Notes under the pieces: generated by a model
The model's database searches: none
The model's input: only the letters and a program-made list of their open reading frames with translations
Told to the model about the DNA's origin: nothing
Position numbers and translations under genes: made by a program
Assembly: GCF_020404765.1 (NCBI RefSeq)
Contig: NZ_JAIVEM010000006.1
Span: 124,001-188,000, forward strand
From: Paenibacillus sp. BJ-4
GTDB taxonomy: Bacteria; Bacillota; Bacilli; Paenibacillales; Paenibacillaceae
Length of the DNA stretch: 64,000 bases
Reading direction: 5' to 3'
Part shown: piece by piece, positions 33,537-42,237 of the stretch
Numbering within the stretch: position 1 is the stretch's first letter
Layout: each line of letters starts with the position of its first letter

Positions 33537-36170
33537 ATGAATGAAATCGTTCATGATTATTATTCCATTCTCAGCAGCATAAACGAAGATAAAAGTATCT
33601 TTGATATCCAATCGGAATGGATACAACACGGTGCTGTTGCAAATTCTCAAGGGTGGAAAATACATATATCAACCATTCCGACGCAAGCGGAAAAACTGCT
33701 AAGATTGGTTGTTCCTATCTTTCTTCAAAGAAATATCAGCTTCAAAGTCATTAAAAACAGTCGTTTATTGACTCAGTTAAACCTGGGGCTTCTCGGACTA
33801 TATCAAGTAGGGAAATTTATAACCGTCTATACGAATTCGGATCATGAAGCGGTAGAAATTGCTGAAATTCTGAATGTCCTTACTCCTGATTTCCAAGGCC
33901 CTACCGTAGAATCGGACTTGAGACTCGGGAAAATCGTGTATGCCAGATATGGTGCTTTTCATTCCATTCTCGAAAGGGATCGATTAGGGTACACCTATAC
34001 TTGTATACTAAACCCGAACGGCGATTTGGTTAGAGATTCTTACAATACTCCACATCCCGAATTTGTACGAAATCCGTTCATGAAACATTGTCATATTTTG
34101 AAAAATGAGCCAAGTCGACTCATCATGGCCAGGTACATGATCGTTGATGCTATTAAATCGCATCCAACCGGAGGTGTTGCGCTCTGCTTGGACCTGGTAC
34201 ACCCTGGTGAAGTTCAATATAAAATTTTAAAGCAAGCCAAAGCCTACTGCATATCGGACTTCCTCGAACGTGATGGACGAAATCGCCTTCAGTCCCAAGA
34301 AAAATTACATCGCAATCTGCAGGATATTTTACCTATACCTAAAGTGGAACAATATATATCGACCCGGAACTATGGTTATTTAATCATGGAATATATACAA
34401 GGGCAAACTTTAGAGCAGGTAGTCATGCAATACCAGACGCATTCCTGGTCGACACAGCCTACGGACCACAAGATTGCTTTATTGAACACCATATCCGAAC
34501 TTTGTTCCATTGTTGAAAATATGCACCTTGCGGGTTATGTCCACCGGGATCTGACACCGGCGAATATAATGATACAAAAAACAACACGAAACGTATTTTT
34601 GCTGGATCTAGAGTTAACCCATTTCATCAACGATCCGAATATTCCCTTTCAATTGGGAACTCCGGGATATATATCTCCGAACCAAGAAAAAGGAGGCGCT
34701 CCGGAATTTGAGGATGATCTGTACTCCATAGGCTGCCTACTCTTTTTTTTGTTTACCAAAATGGCTCCTGACCGACTTTCCCGTGACAATAATTTTAATT
34801 CTGCAATTGCGATTTCTGGTATATCCAGAGACTTTCTTGCTACCGCATATTCGCTCCTAGACAACTCTTCTCAAAACAGACCCTGTTTAAAAAACATTCA
34901 ACAAATTATTAAAAAAGAGATCGAGTTGTTACAGTGCGGAAGAAGCCCGAAGAATAGTAGCAACGGAATATCGATGAACACGATAAACGATGTGATACAC
35001 AAAGGGATGCACGGAATGATTTATCGCGCAGATCGTGACGAAAATTCTCAGCTATTGGGATCACCAGACATTAATCTTTTTAGCAATGAAATTGTTTCCC
35101 GCCAGTGGAAAAAGCTCGCTGTATACAGGAATGCCAATACCGGTGTAGCTGGCAGTGTGTACTTGTTCAGCAGACTTGCCAGATTAGGCTATCAAACCGA
35201 TTTTGTGAATCAGGAGATTAACCGTACCGTGAATTGGCTACTGGAAACCGATCCGATTAAAGAATTACCTGGGCTACATTTTGGTGAAGCAGGGGTAGCA
35301 GTAGCCGTCGCTGAAGCCCTTTCGGCAGGACTTTGTTTGCATACGAAAGCAATAGAAACGTTTATCAAACGCTCTTTGGAGGGTGAGCTAAACTGGCCGG
35401 ATCTCACCCATGGAGCAGCTGGCCAAGGAATTGCCGTACTTATTTGTTTTGATCGCTTACGCGATGATCGTCTGTTGGAACTCTCTCATAGGTATGCCGA
35501 ATACTTGATTGAGAATCAAAATAGCGATGGAGCTTGGACTATTCCTGAGAATATGCAAACCATTGGCGGTGATGTGTATATGGGATTTGCACACGGAGTG
35601 AGCGGAATTTTATACTTCCTCAGTGAATACGTTTCTCGATTTAAAAACAAGGTGATGCAGCATCATATAGAAAAAGCCATCGATTTTTTACTGAAGAATT
35701 CCTTCGTTGATGGAGGATCAAGACGATGGAGTAAGAGTCTTGAAATAAAAGATCGAGACTTATGGTGGGCACATGGAACGCTTGGACACGCTCTAACATT
35801 TTTGAAGCTCTATGAACATACATCAAAAAGTATTTATAAAAAACTTGCCGTGAATGCATTAAGTTCCTACCCGGAATCAGTTTCCTACTACAATTTCAGC
35901 ATCAGTCACGGCCTTGCCGGTCTAGGTGAAGTATATCTTGAAGCTAGTCGAGTATTGAAGGATCAACAGTGGTACTCAAGAGCCTCACGTATAGCAAATA
36001 TAATCTGTAGGTTACGGGATGAAGAGAACGGCTCTGCAATTTGGAATATGGACGGTACGTCTTACCGGACAGCCGATTTATTTTCCGGAAGCGGGGGTGT
36101 ACTTCATTTTTTAGCACGTTACCTGACAAGTGGCGAAAAACTGGGATTCCCACTATTAATTGACCCGTAA
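33537..36170 (+). CDS. Class III-like lanthipeptide synthetase (lyase-kinase-cyclase)
   Basis: An 877-aa enzyme with three parts. Residues ~1-220 are the phospho-Ser/Thr lyase-like region. Residues ~230-480 are a protein kinase with YVHRDLTPANIM (catalytic Asp ~336), DLE in place of DFG, and GTPGYISP. Residues ~520-870 are a LanC-like cyclase with LTHGAAGQG, FAHGVSGI, WWAHGTLG (~743) and ISHGLAGLG (~789). In zinc cyclases the last two motifs are WCxG and CHG; here both Cys are missing, as in class III (LanKC) rather than class IV (LanL) enzymes. It would phosphorylate, eliminate and cyclise Ser/Thr/Cys in the precursor encoded 115 nt upstream. AGGGAGC precedes ATG 33537. Confidence 0.88.
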   Translation: MNEIVHDYYSILSSINEDKSIFDIQSEWIQHGAVANSQGWKIHISTIPTQAEKLLRLVVPIFLQRNISFKVIKNSRLLTQLNLGLLGLYQVGKFITVYTNSDHEAVEIAEILNVLTPDFQGPTVESDLRLGKIVYARYGAFHSILERDRLGYTYTCILNPNGDLVRDSYNTPHPEFVRNPFMKHCHILKNEPSRLIMARYMIVDAIKSHPTGGVALCLDLVHPGEVQYKILKQAKAYCISDFLERDGRNRLQSQEKLHRNLQDILPIPKVEQYISTRNYGYLIMEYIQGQTLEQVVMQYQTHSWSTQPTDHKIALLNTISELCSIVENMHLAGYVHRDLTPANIMIQKTTRNVFLLDLELTHFINDPNIPFQLGTPGYISPNQEKGGAPEFEDDLYSIGCLLFFLFTKMAPDRLSRDNNFNSAIAISGISRDFLATAYSLLDNSSQNRPCLKNIQQIIKKEIELLQCGRSPKNSSNGISMNTINDVIHKGMHGMIYRADRDENSQLLGSPDINLFSNEIVSRQWKKLAVYRNANTGVAGSVYLFSRLARLGYQTDFVNQEINRTVNWLLETDPIKELPGLHFGEAGVAVAVAEALSAGLCLHTKAIETFIKRSLEGELNWPDLTHGAAGQGIAVLICFDRLRDDRLLELSHRYAEYLIENQNSDGAWTIPENMQTIGGDVYMGFAHGVSGILYFLSEYVSRFKNKVMQHHIEKAIDFLLKNSFVDGGSRRWSKSLEIKDRDLWWAHGTLGHALTFLKLYEHTSKSIYKKLAVNALSSYPESVSYYNFSISHGLAGLGEVYLEASRVLKDQQWYSRASRIANIICRLRDEENGSAIWNMDGTSYRTADLFSGSGGVLHFLARYLTSGEKLGFPLLIDP

Positions 36171-36282
36171 AATCCGCCTAATCCCGCGATGTCGCGGATT
36201 GTGGCCCAGTCGTCGAAGTTGTCCTACGAGTATCGGGATGTTGAAAGAGAAATCATCCCTGTACTAGGGCGTGTCTTCAAAC

Positions 36283-36654
36283 TTAAGCAAGCCACACTAA
36301 AATGGATGCCAAGGTCAAAAACGCCTTGAACGTACACGCTAATTTATCATAGCGAGTCGCCAGACGACGGTAGTTTTTTACTTTATTAAAGAAACATTCT
36401 ACTAAGTGACGTTCTTTGTAGATGTCCCGATCATATTTTGGGGGCACTCGGCGGTTTTTCTTACCCGGAATCACGGGGATGGCCCGCTGTTCTTCCAAAA
36501 AAGCCCGGATTGCATTCGTATCGTAAGCTCGGTCGGCCAAGACTTGCTTCATGGTCAGTTTCATGGCTTTAAGCATTTCGTATCCATGGACGGAATCATG
36601 CGCCTCGCCTCCGGTCAATTCCAAGCGAAGTGGGTTGCCTAACGCATCCACCAC
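36283..36654 (-). CDS. IS5-family transposase, C-terminal frame
   Basis: A 123-aa C-terminal half with ADRAYDTNAIRAFLEE and the YKERHLVECFFNKVKNYRR segment (catalytic Glu region), typical of the IS427 group. The complete enzyme is made by -1 frameshifting on A AAA GGG near the end of the first frame; the -1 frame reads QAIGRSRGGLSTKIHAVVDA directly into this segment. Confidence 0.88.
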   Translation of the reverse strand: MVDALGNPLRLELTGGEAHDSVHGYEMLKAMKLTMKQVLADRAYDTNAIRAFLEEQRAIPVIPGKKNRRVPPKYDRDIYKERHLVECFFNKVKNYRRLATRYDKLACTFKAFLTLASILVWLA

Positions 36655-36671
36655 AGCATGAATTTTGGTGC

Positions 36672-37046
36672 TTAATCCGCCACGGGAACGTCCGATCGCT
36701 TGCTTGCTTTGCCCCCTTTTGCGCCTGATCCATGCTGGTGAACTCGCACAATCGTGGCATCAATCATCACGCTTTCCTCATCGGAATCCAGCGAAACGTG
36801 TTTTAACACTTCATCCCAAATCCCCGCTTTCTGCCAGCGTCGAAAGCGGGTGTAGACAGATTTCCAATTGGGAAAGAAATCGGGCAAATCACGCCAAGGG
36901 GCGCCTGAACGGGCCACCCATAGCATGGCATTCAACATGATTCGATTGTCCACTGCAGGACGTCCTCCTTGTGGTTTTCGTTCAGGTGGAAAAAGATCTT
37001 GAATCTGCCGCCATTGTTGATCTTGAATTTCATATCGTGTACTCAT
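36672..37046 (-). CDS. IS5-family transposase, N-terminal frame
   Basis: A 124-aa N-terminal half: RYEIQDQQWRQIQDLFPPE, GAPWRDLPDFFPNW and VMIDATIVRVHQHGSGAKGG, including the first catalytic Asp (MIDAT). It ends shortly after the A AAA GGG slippery heptamer used to join the C-terminal frame. Confidence 0.9.
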   Translation of the reverse strand: MSTRYEIQDQQWRQIQDLFPPERKPQGGRPAVDNRIMLNAMLWVARSGAPWRDLPDFFPNWKSVYTRFRRWQKAGIWDEVLKHVSLDSDEESVMIDATIVRVHQHGSGAKGGKASKRSDVPVAD

Positions 37047-37179
37047 TTAATGGTTTTAACCAATATATTCCTACTTAAACACTTTGAAGACACGCCCTAG
37101 TTAGAAGAAGCCAATGAGAAAAAACCATTGGCTCTTTTTGTTGTGATTTGTTAAAAACTATGAAGTGTGGGTAAAGAAT

Positions 37180-37626
37180 TCACGATGATATGATTTCTGT
37201 AAATGCTTCAATGGAATTGTGATACTTGGAAGGAAGAGGCGTTCTATCTAATTCCCAATTATAGATGGTCTTTGCATCAACTTTCATTCGTGCACTTAAT
37301 TCAGTTTTGGTTATGCCATAATAGTGCCTGGCCTTCTTTATTTTCTCGCCTATAGTGCCTTCAGGCATCTCCTCAAAGCAACCAAGATAAGATATTGGCT
37401 GCCCAAGTAACTCAGATAGAGTGCGGAGCGTTTTAGGCTTCGCGGGATTAATATCTCTCTCGATTCTGCTGAGTGCTACGTCTGATATGCCAGCTTTAAC
37501 TGCCAGCTCTTTAATTGTAAGATTACGAAGCATCCGATGATAACGAATACGTGCTCCAGATGTGTTGATCTCTTCAGGAGGTTCGCTCGGAAAAAACCTT
37601 GTCTCTTTTGTGATATATAATCCCAA
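37180..37626 (-). CDS. XRE-family regulator with two helix-turn-helix domains
   Basis: About 148 aa. The first HTH is ARIRYHRMLRNLTIKELAVKAG with ISDVALSRIERD; the second is KIKKARHYYGITKTELSARM with VDAKTIYNWE. The pattern is that of phage- or island-linked Cro/CI regulators. The frame stays open to an ATG at 37890, but that part is antisense to comM, so a start near TTG 37626 is assumed; its ribosome binding site is weak. The native 5' end may have been lost at the junction with comM. It could control the accessory region, but no operator is identified. Confidence 0.65.
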   Translation of the reverse strand: MGLYITKETRFFPSEPPEEINTSGARIRYHRMLRNLTIKELAVKAGISDVALSRIERDINPAKPKTLRTLSELLGQPISYLGCFEEMPEGTIGEKIKKARHYYGITKTELSARMKVDAKTIYNWELDRTPLPSKYHNSIEAFTEIISS

Positions 37627-37643
37627 GGTATTATCTACACGGT

Positions 37644-38135
37644 TGTCACTGTGGATTTTTCGGCAGTGACATGGAGCATCAGCGTTGTACCTGTTCACCT
37701 TCTGCGGTAGCCCGCTACCGTTCGCGTATTTCCGGTCCGTTACTGGATCGGATTGATCTCCAGCTTGAAGTATCGCAGCCGAAGGATTGGCGGGAGGAAA
37801 AAGAATCGTTGTCGTCGGCTGAAATGCGAAGGCAGGTGCTGGCTGCACAAGCGATACAAACCCGCAGATACGGCAAGCTTTCTTTTTCATGGAATAGTGA
37901 GTTGTCGGGGCAGATGCTTCGTAAATATGCGGTATTAGAACAGAGCGCGGCTGAGCTGCTCAATCAGACGATGGATGCACTTGGTTTAAGCATGCGTGCA
38001 TATGATCGAATTCTCAAGCTGTCTCGCACCATTGCGGACTTAAATGAGTCGGAGAAAATCAAGACCTCACATGTCGCTGAAGCTATTCAATATCGTAATA
38101 TGGATAGGGCAAGAGCTAGTTTTACCGAGGACTAA
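37644..38135 (+). pseudogene. comM: comM (Mg-chelatase-like AAA+ ATPase), C-terminal third only
   Basis: The homology begins at CHCGFFGSDMEH, CTCSPSAVARYRSRISGPLLDRIDL and runs to the end (LSMRAYDRILKLSRTIADLNE, HVAEAIQYRNMDR). ComM proteins are about 510 aa and act as a branch-migration helicase in transformation. The zinc-like CxC/CTC region and sensor-2 arginine part are kept, but the Walker A and B motifs and the whole N-terminal Lon-like domain are absent. A stop (TGA at 37611) closes the frame upstream. The position matches the usual comM place just before sucCD, so the accessory region has replaced or been inserted into its 5' two thirds. Confidence 0.85.
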
Positions 38136-38210
38136 TATGAAATAAAGTGGTTACACGCGGTTATTTTTTATATACACTTTGCAGGTCAGATTGGGGAAAT
38201 ATGAGGGCAA

Positions 38211-38239
38211 AAAAAAGCTCCAGACGCAAAGTTCTGGAG
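38211..38239 (-). terminator. Minus-strand terminator
   Basis: ctccaga/tctggag stem; on the minus strand it is followed by CTTTTTTTGC. It could be a backup terminator for ohr. Confidence 0.7.
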
Positions 38240-38377
38240 AAGCAAAAAAAATTATGACAATGTGATTATACTATGAGTATATCAATTTCGTATATACGAT
38301 TATGCATCATCTTCCATGTTACTTGATGGAAAAAACATTAGTTATGAGCCCTCTAATGAGCACGTAGCCGAAAGGAT

Positions 38378-38411
38378 AAAAAGCCTCCCAACCGGGAACG
38401 GCTAAGAGGCT
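38378..38411 (-). terminator. Terminator of ohr
   Basis: agcctc/gaggct stem with inner partial pairing, followed on the minus strand by TTTTTATCC. It lies about 75 nt after the ohr stop. Confidence 0.7.
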
Positions 38412-38487
38412 GTGCTGTGAATTCGTTTATTCATAATGTTGAATCAACTAGAGAAAGAAACTGGCCTCCTGCTCAATAAAATCTCAG

Positions 38488-38916
38488 TTACAGGACGTTC
38501 AGCTTTACTTCAATATTTCCGCGGGTAGCGCGGGAGTATGGACATTGCTCATGTGCGCCTTCCACCAGTTTTACTGCTGTCTCATGGTCTACACCTTTTA
38601 CCAGTACGTCAAGGTTTACTCCAATTCCGAAGCCGCCGTCCTCCACTTTACCGAATTGGACTGTAGCTGTTACTTCGGTACCTTCGTGCTTAACACGTTG
38701 CATGCGGGCAACCATATTTAAAGCACTGTCAAAGCAGGCGGAATACCCTGCCGCGAACAATTGCTCCGGATTTGTTCCTGCACCGCCTGCACCACCCATT
38801 TCTTTTGGTGTATCAATATTTAAACGAAGTTCGGGAGAGGAAGACTCGATATACCCGTTACGTCCACCAACCGCTTTTACTGTTGTTTCATACATTTTTT
38901 GTTGAATGGTCATCAT
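38488..38916 (-). CDS. ohr: Organic hydroperoxide resistance peroxidase Ohr
   Basis: A 142-aa OsmC/Ohr family protein. The two catalytic cysteines are present: Cys61 in GYSACFDSAL and Cys125 in HEQCPYSRAT, with the GGAGGAGTNPEQLFAAGYS block before the first. It reduces organic hydroperoxides using a lipoyl/thiol system in the cytoplasm. The start may be either of the two adjacent ATG codons. It is divergent from ohrR, and the AT-rich region between them carries an OhrR-type operator, so induction by organic peroxide is expected. Confidence 0.95.
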   Translation of the reverse strand: MMTIQQKMYETTVKAVGGRNGYIESSSPELRLNIDTPKEMGGAGGAGTNPEQLFAAGYSACFDSALNMVARMQRVKHEGTEVTATVQFGKVEDGGFGIGVNLDVLVKGVDHETAVKLVEGAHEQCPYSRATRGNIEVKLNVL

Positions 38917-38949
38917 AATTCAATCACTGCCTCTCGCTCAATTTATATT

Positions 38950-38988
38950 TTACACAATTTAATTTAACAAAATAATTATTAATTGTAA
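38950..38988. promoter_or_regulatory. Putative OhrR operator between ohr and ohrR
   Basis: ttacacaatttaatt (38950-38964) and aattattaattgtaa (38973-38987) form an imperfect inverted repeat resembling the B. subtilis OhrR site, whose half is TACAATTAAATTGTA. It lies in the ohr promoter region. Confidence 0.65.
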
Positions 38989-39063
38989 AGTATTTTGTGC
39001 AATTAGCATGTATTTTGCTATATAATGTGTTAAAATAGTGACGAAAGTAGGTGATCTGACAAC

Positions 39064-39534
39064 ATGGACCATAATCAAAATGAAGGTGCAGCATTAAAAC
39101 TTGATAACCAGTTATGTTTTGCCATATATGCGTGCTCCAGAGAGATTACGAAACTGTACCAGCCTTATCTGGATAAACTTGGTGTGACGTATTCACAATA
39201 TCTGGTGCTCATCGTGCTCTGGGAGCGTGAAGAATGTACCGTGAAGGAATTGGGTGAAGCGTTGTACCTAGATTCCGGCACATTGACTCCGCTATTAAAG
39301 AGATTGCAAAACGCCGGACTGATTGATCGCAAGCGTTCGACTCAGGATGAGCGTAAAGTGCTGATTTCTTTGACGACAGAGGGAAGTGCATTGCGAGAGA
39401 AAGCTTTATCTGTACCGGGATGTATTCAGGAAAAAACGAATATGACCCACGATCAATTTGGTTCGCTTCTGCTGCAGTTCAATGATCTGCTGGATCGTGT
39501 CCATCAAGCGAATGCGAAAATTGAAAAATCATAG
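39064..39534 (+). CDS. ohrR: MarR-family organic peroxide sensor OhrR
   Basis: A 156-aa MarR-type repressor with the N-terminal sensing cysteine in LDNQLCFAIY (Cys18), a winged helix (VKELGEALYLDSGTLTPLLKRL) and the wing DERKVLISL. OhrR represses ohr until its Cys is oxidised. AGTAGGTGA precedes ATG 39064. A second Cys (24) and one at ~134 are also present, so it may be of the 2-Cys type, though only the N-terminal Cys is certain. A terminator follows at 39609-39658. Confidence 0.95.
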   Translation: MDHNQNEGAALKLDNQLCFAIYACSREITKLYQPYLDKLGVTYSQYLVLIVLWEREECTVKELGEALYLDSGTLTPLLKRLQNAGLIDRKRSTQDERKVLISLTTEGSALREKALSVPGCIQEKTNMTHDQFGSLLLQFNDLLDRVHQANAKIEKS

Positions 39535-39608
39535 TAGGCACTTTCAGTTACACTTACAATCTGAGTGCATAAGTGGTTCTAAGCTGTAAGAGAGAATGCC
39601 TGATGGAA

Positions 39609-39658
39609 TAAAGTGCCTCTCATGGTGGATTAGTAACCATTTTGAGAGGTGCTTTTTT
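39609..39658 (+). terminator. Terminator downstream of ohrR
   Basis: gtgcctctca pairs with tgagaggtgc around a loop of about 20 nt, followed by TTTTTT. Confidence 0.85.
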
Positions 39659-39726
39659 GCGTACCGTTGTATTAAAATGTATTAAAAATAAATACCCATT
39701 AATATCCAAACATTCGATTTTGGGAA

Positions 39727-39740
39727 TGATAATGATATCA
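39727..39740. promoter_or_regulatory. Fur-box-like inverted repeat upstream of sucC
   Basis: tgataatgatatca contains TGATA/TATCA and lies within gaatgataatgatatc, which resembles the Fur repeat GATAAT. Weak on its own. Confidence 0.3.
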
Positions 39741-39770
39741 AAATACTGTAATTCATAAGGTTAAATTATA

Positions 39771-39799
39771 AGGAAAGCGTTTTAAAAACATGTTACAAT
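39771..39799 (+). promoter_or_regulatory. sucC promoter region with cre-like site
   Basis: aggaaagcgttttaa (39771-39785) matches the CcpA cre consensus except at two positions. A -10-like TACAAT lies at 39794-39799; the -35 is poor and overlaps the cre-like site. Confidence 0.45.
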
Positions 39800-39869
39800 G
39801 ATGTAGGTTTAGTATAGATTTCCTTGTGAACCACCCTTGTTGCAGTCATGTTGATAGGAGGATTCCAGA

Positions 39870-41030
39870 ATGAATATCCATGAATATCAGGGTAAAGAAG
39901 TATTAAAGCAGTACGGAGTGGCTGTACCGAATGGCAAGGTTGCCTATACGGTGGAAGAAGCCGTAGCCGCGGCAGAAGCGCTTGGAAGCGCTGTTACGGT
40001 GGTAAAAGCACAAATTCATGCTGGTGGACGTGGTAAAGCGGGCGGCGTGAAGGTAGCCAAAGGCTTGGATGAGGTGCGAACATTTGCTTCTGAAATTTTG
40101 GGGAAGGTGCTGGTGACGCATCAGACCGGACCTGAAGGTAAAGAGGTCAAACGCCTTTTGATAGAGGAAGGCTGCGATATTCGCAAAGAATACTACGTCG
40201 GTGTTGTTGTAGATCGTACAACCGGACGTATCGTGATCATGGCCTCGGAAGAAGGCGGTACGGAAATCGAAGAGGTAGCTGCGGCTACTCCGGAGAAGAT
40301 TTTTAAAGCAGTCGTTGATCCAGCGATTGGGCTTCAAGTGTATCAGGCCCGTAAGCTGGCTTATGACATTAACATCCCTAATGAGCTGGTAAACAAAGCA
40401 GTCAAGTTTATGCTAGCATTGTACGAGGCTTTTGTGGACAAGGACTGTTCGATTGCAGAAATTAATCCTCTAGTTGTTACAGGTGATGGAAATGTAATGG
40501 CGCTGGATGCCAAACTGAATTTTGATTCTAATGCGTTGTTCCGCCACAAGGATATTTTGGAGTTGCGTGATTTGGATGAAGAGGATGAGAAGGAGATTGA
40601 GGCATCCAAATACGATCTGAGCTATATCGCTCTCGACGGAAATATTGGCTGTATGGTCAATGGTGCTGGCTTGGCGATGGCAACGATGGATATTATTAAA
40701 TATTACGGTGGCGATCCGGCCAACTTCCTGGACGTAGGGGGCGGTGCGACGACGGAAAAGGTCACCGAAGCGTTTAAAATCATTTTGGCCGATCCGAAGG
40801 TAAAAGGTATTTTCGTGAACATTTTCGGCGGAATTATGCAGTGTGACATCATTGCAAACGGCGTTGTGGAGGCTGCCAAGCAATTGGGGCTGACACGTCC
40901 GCTTGTTGTCCGTCTTGAAGGGACGAATGTTGGGCTCGGCAAACAGATTTTAGCGGAATCCGGCTTGAATATCGTGGCAGCTGATTCCATGGCGGATGGC
41001 GCCCAAAAAATCGTTGAACTTGTTCAATAG
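39870..41030 (+). CDS. sucC: Succinyl-CoA ligase (ADP-forming) beta subunit
   Basis: A 386-aa ATP-grasp protein. It starts [17 protein letters not shown], has [12 protein letters not shown] and ends with the CoA-ligase part [17 protein letters not shown] and [14 protein letters not shown]. Together with SucD it converts succinyl-CoA, ADP and phosphate to succinate, ATP and CoA in the TCA cycle. ATG 39870 is preceded by ATAGGAGG. It forms an operon with sucD 49 nt downstream. Confidence 0.97.
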   Translation: MNIHEYQGKEVLKQYGVAVPNGKVAYTVEEAVAAAEALGSAVTVVKAQIHAGGRGKAGGVKVAKGLDEVRTFASEILGKVLVTHQTGPEGKEVKRLLIEEGCDIRKEYYVGVVVDRTTGRIVIMASEEGGTEIEEVAAATPEKIFKAVVDPAIGLQVYQARKLAYDINIPNELVNKAVKFMLALYEAFVDKDCSIAEINPLVVTGDGNVMALDAKLNFDSNALFRHKDILELRDLDEEDEKEIEASKYDLSYIALDGNIGCMVNGAGLAMATMDIIKYYGGDPANFLDVGGGATTEKVTEAFKIILADPKVKGIFVNIFGGIMQCDIIANGVVEAAKQLGLTRPLVVRLEGTNVGLGKQILAESGLNIVAADSMADGAQKIVELVQ

Positions 41031-41079
41031 CCTGTTTGCATTCCGATATGCCGAATAAACGATAGGGGATGTGAAGATC

Positions 41080-42009
41080 GTGAGTATTTTGGTCGATAAG
41101 CATACAAAGGTGATTACACAGGGGATTACGGGAAAAACGGCGTTGTTTCACGCCAAGGGTGCGCTTGATTATGGCACACAGATGGTAGGAGGCACCTCTC
41201 CGGGTAAAGGTGGCACAGAGGTGGAAATCACGCTGGAGAGCGGACAACAGGTCAAGCTGCCGGTGTTTAACACAGTGAGCGAAGCAAAGGAAGCTACGGG
41301 TGCAACAGCGAGCGTTATTTACGTACCGCCGGCTTTTGCAGCGGATTCCATCTTGGAAGCTGTGGATGCGGAGTTAGACCTCGTAATATGTATTACCGAG
41401 GGCATTCCGGTGCTGGATATGATCAAGGTCAAACGTTTTATGGAAGGTAAAAAGACTGTTCTGATCGGCCCGAACTGTCCGGGTGTTATTACGCCGGGTG
41501 AGTGTAAAATCGGCATCATGCCTGGTTACATCCATCTGCCAGGTCATGTAGGTGTTGTGTCACGTAGTGGTACGTTAACCTATGAGGCAGTGCATCAGCT
41601 GACAACCCGGGGCATAGGACAATCTTCCGCGGTTGGTATTGGCGGTGATCCTGTGAAAGGTTCGGAATTCATTGACATTTTGCAACGCTTCAATGAGGAC
41701 CCCAAAACTCACGCTGTTATTATGATCGGGGAAATCGGTGGCACAGCTGAGGAGGAAGCTGCCGAGTGGATTCGGGATAATATGACAAAGCCGGTGGTTG
41801 GTTTTATCGGCGGTGTGACTGCACCTCCAGGCAAACGAATGGGGCACGCCGGCGCCATAATTTCCGGTGGAAAAGGGACAGCCAAGGAAAAAATTGCTAC
41901 GCTTGAAGCTTGCGGGATCAAGGTGGCACCGACTCCTTCCGAAATGGGCTTGACGCTGGTTAGTGTGCTGGAAGCACGCGGAATTTTGGATTTGTGTACG
42001 ACACATTAA
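41080..42009 (+). CDS. sucD: Succinyl-CoA ligase (ADP-forming) alpha subunit
   Basis: A 309-aa protein with a CoA-binding Rossmann N-terminus ([21 protein letters not shown]), [21 protein letters not shown], and the phosphohistidine in [17 protein letters not shown] 41080 is preferred over the in-frame GTG at 41071: AGGGGATGTGA sits at the right distance, and [12 protein letters not shown] matches family N-termini. It ends in a strong terminator at 42091-42138. Confidence 0.97.
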   Translation: MSILVDKHTKVITQGITGKTALFHAKGALDYGTQMVGGTSPGKGGTEVEITLESGQQVKLPVFNTVSEAKEATGATASVIYVPPAFAADSILEAVDAELDLVICITEGIPVLDMIKVKRFMEGKKTVLIGPNCPGVITPGECKIGIMPGYIHLPGHVGVVSRSGTLTYEAVHQLTTRGIGQSSAVGIGGDPVKGSEFIDILQRFNEDPKTHAVIMIGEIGGTAEEEAAEWIRDNMTKPVVGFIGGVTAPPGKRMGHAGAIISGGKGTAKEKIATLEACGIKVAPTPSEMGLTLVSVLEARGILDLCTTH

Positions 42010-42090
42010 ATTGTGTTTCTTCATTAATATGCGGGCTGTAAAAACAAATCGAAATTTGTTGCCTGCTAGTGTATAATGAAGGAAAGGTAA

Positions 42091-42138
42091 GCAACCTTTT
42101 TGTCTTCTGAAACAGGGGATAAAAAGGTTGCTTTTTTT
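42091..42138 (+). terminator. Terminator after sucCD
   Basis: An 11-bp perfect stem gcaaccttttt/aaaaaggttgc is followed by TTTTTT. Confidence 0.95.
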
Positions 42139-42237
42139 GCGTTGAGACAGGCTTGTCAGGGAAACGCTTGCAAAATGATTCAATGTGCCACAAAATAAGG
42201 GAGGGTTCACTCTTCCCGTGAATGGGGGAACCGCAGG

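Larger units (their letters stand above)
36264..37100. mobile_element. IS5-family (IS427-group) insertion sequence, apparently intact
   Basis: Perfect terminal inverted repeats of about 18 bp (ctagggcgtgtcttcaaa at 36264 and its complement ending at 37100) bracket two transposase frames on the minus strand. The outermost CTAG is palindromic and may be target sequence. The element is 837 bp. Confidence 0.9.
38136..38487. other. Intergenic with two leftward terminators
   Basis: No gene seen. The stretch holds the hairpins described separately at 38211-38239 and 38378-38411, both followed by T-runs on the minus strand. Confidence 0.6.

Noticed and set aside
37627..37890. N-terminal extension of the XRE regulator
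   Set aside because: These codons are antisense to conserved comM and have no regulator features.
41575..42210. 211-residue frame antisense to sucD and its terminator
   Set aside because: It crosses the strong sucD terminator and has no family resemblance.
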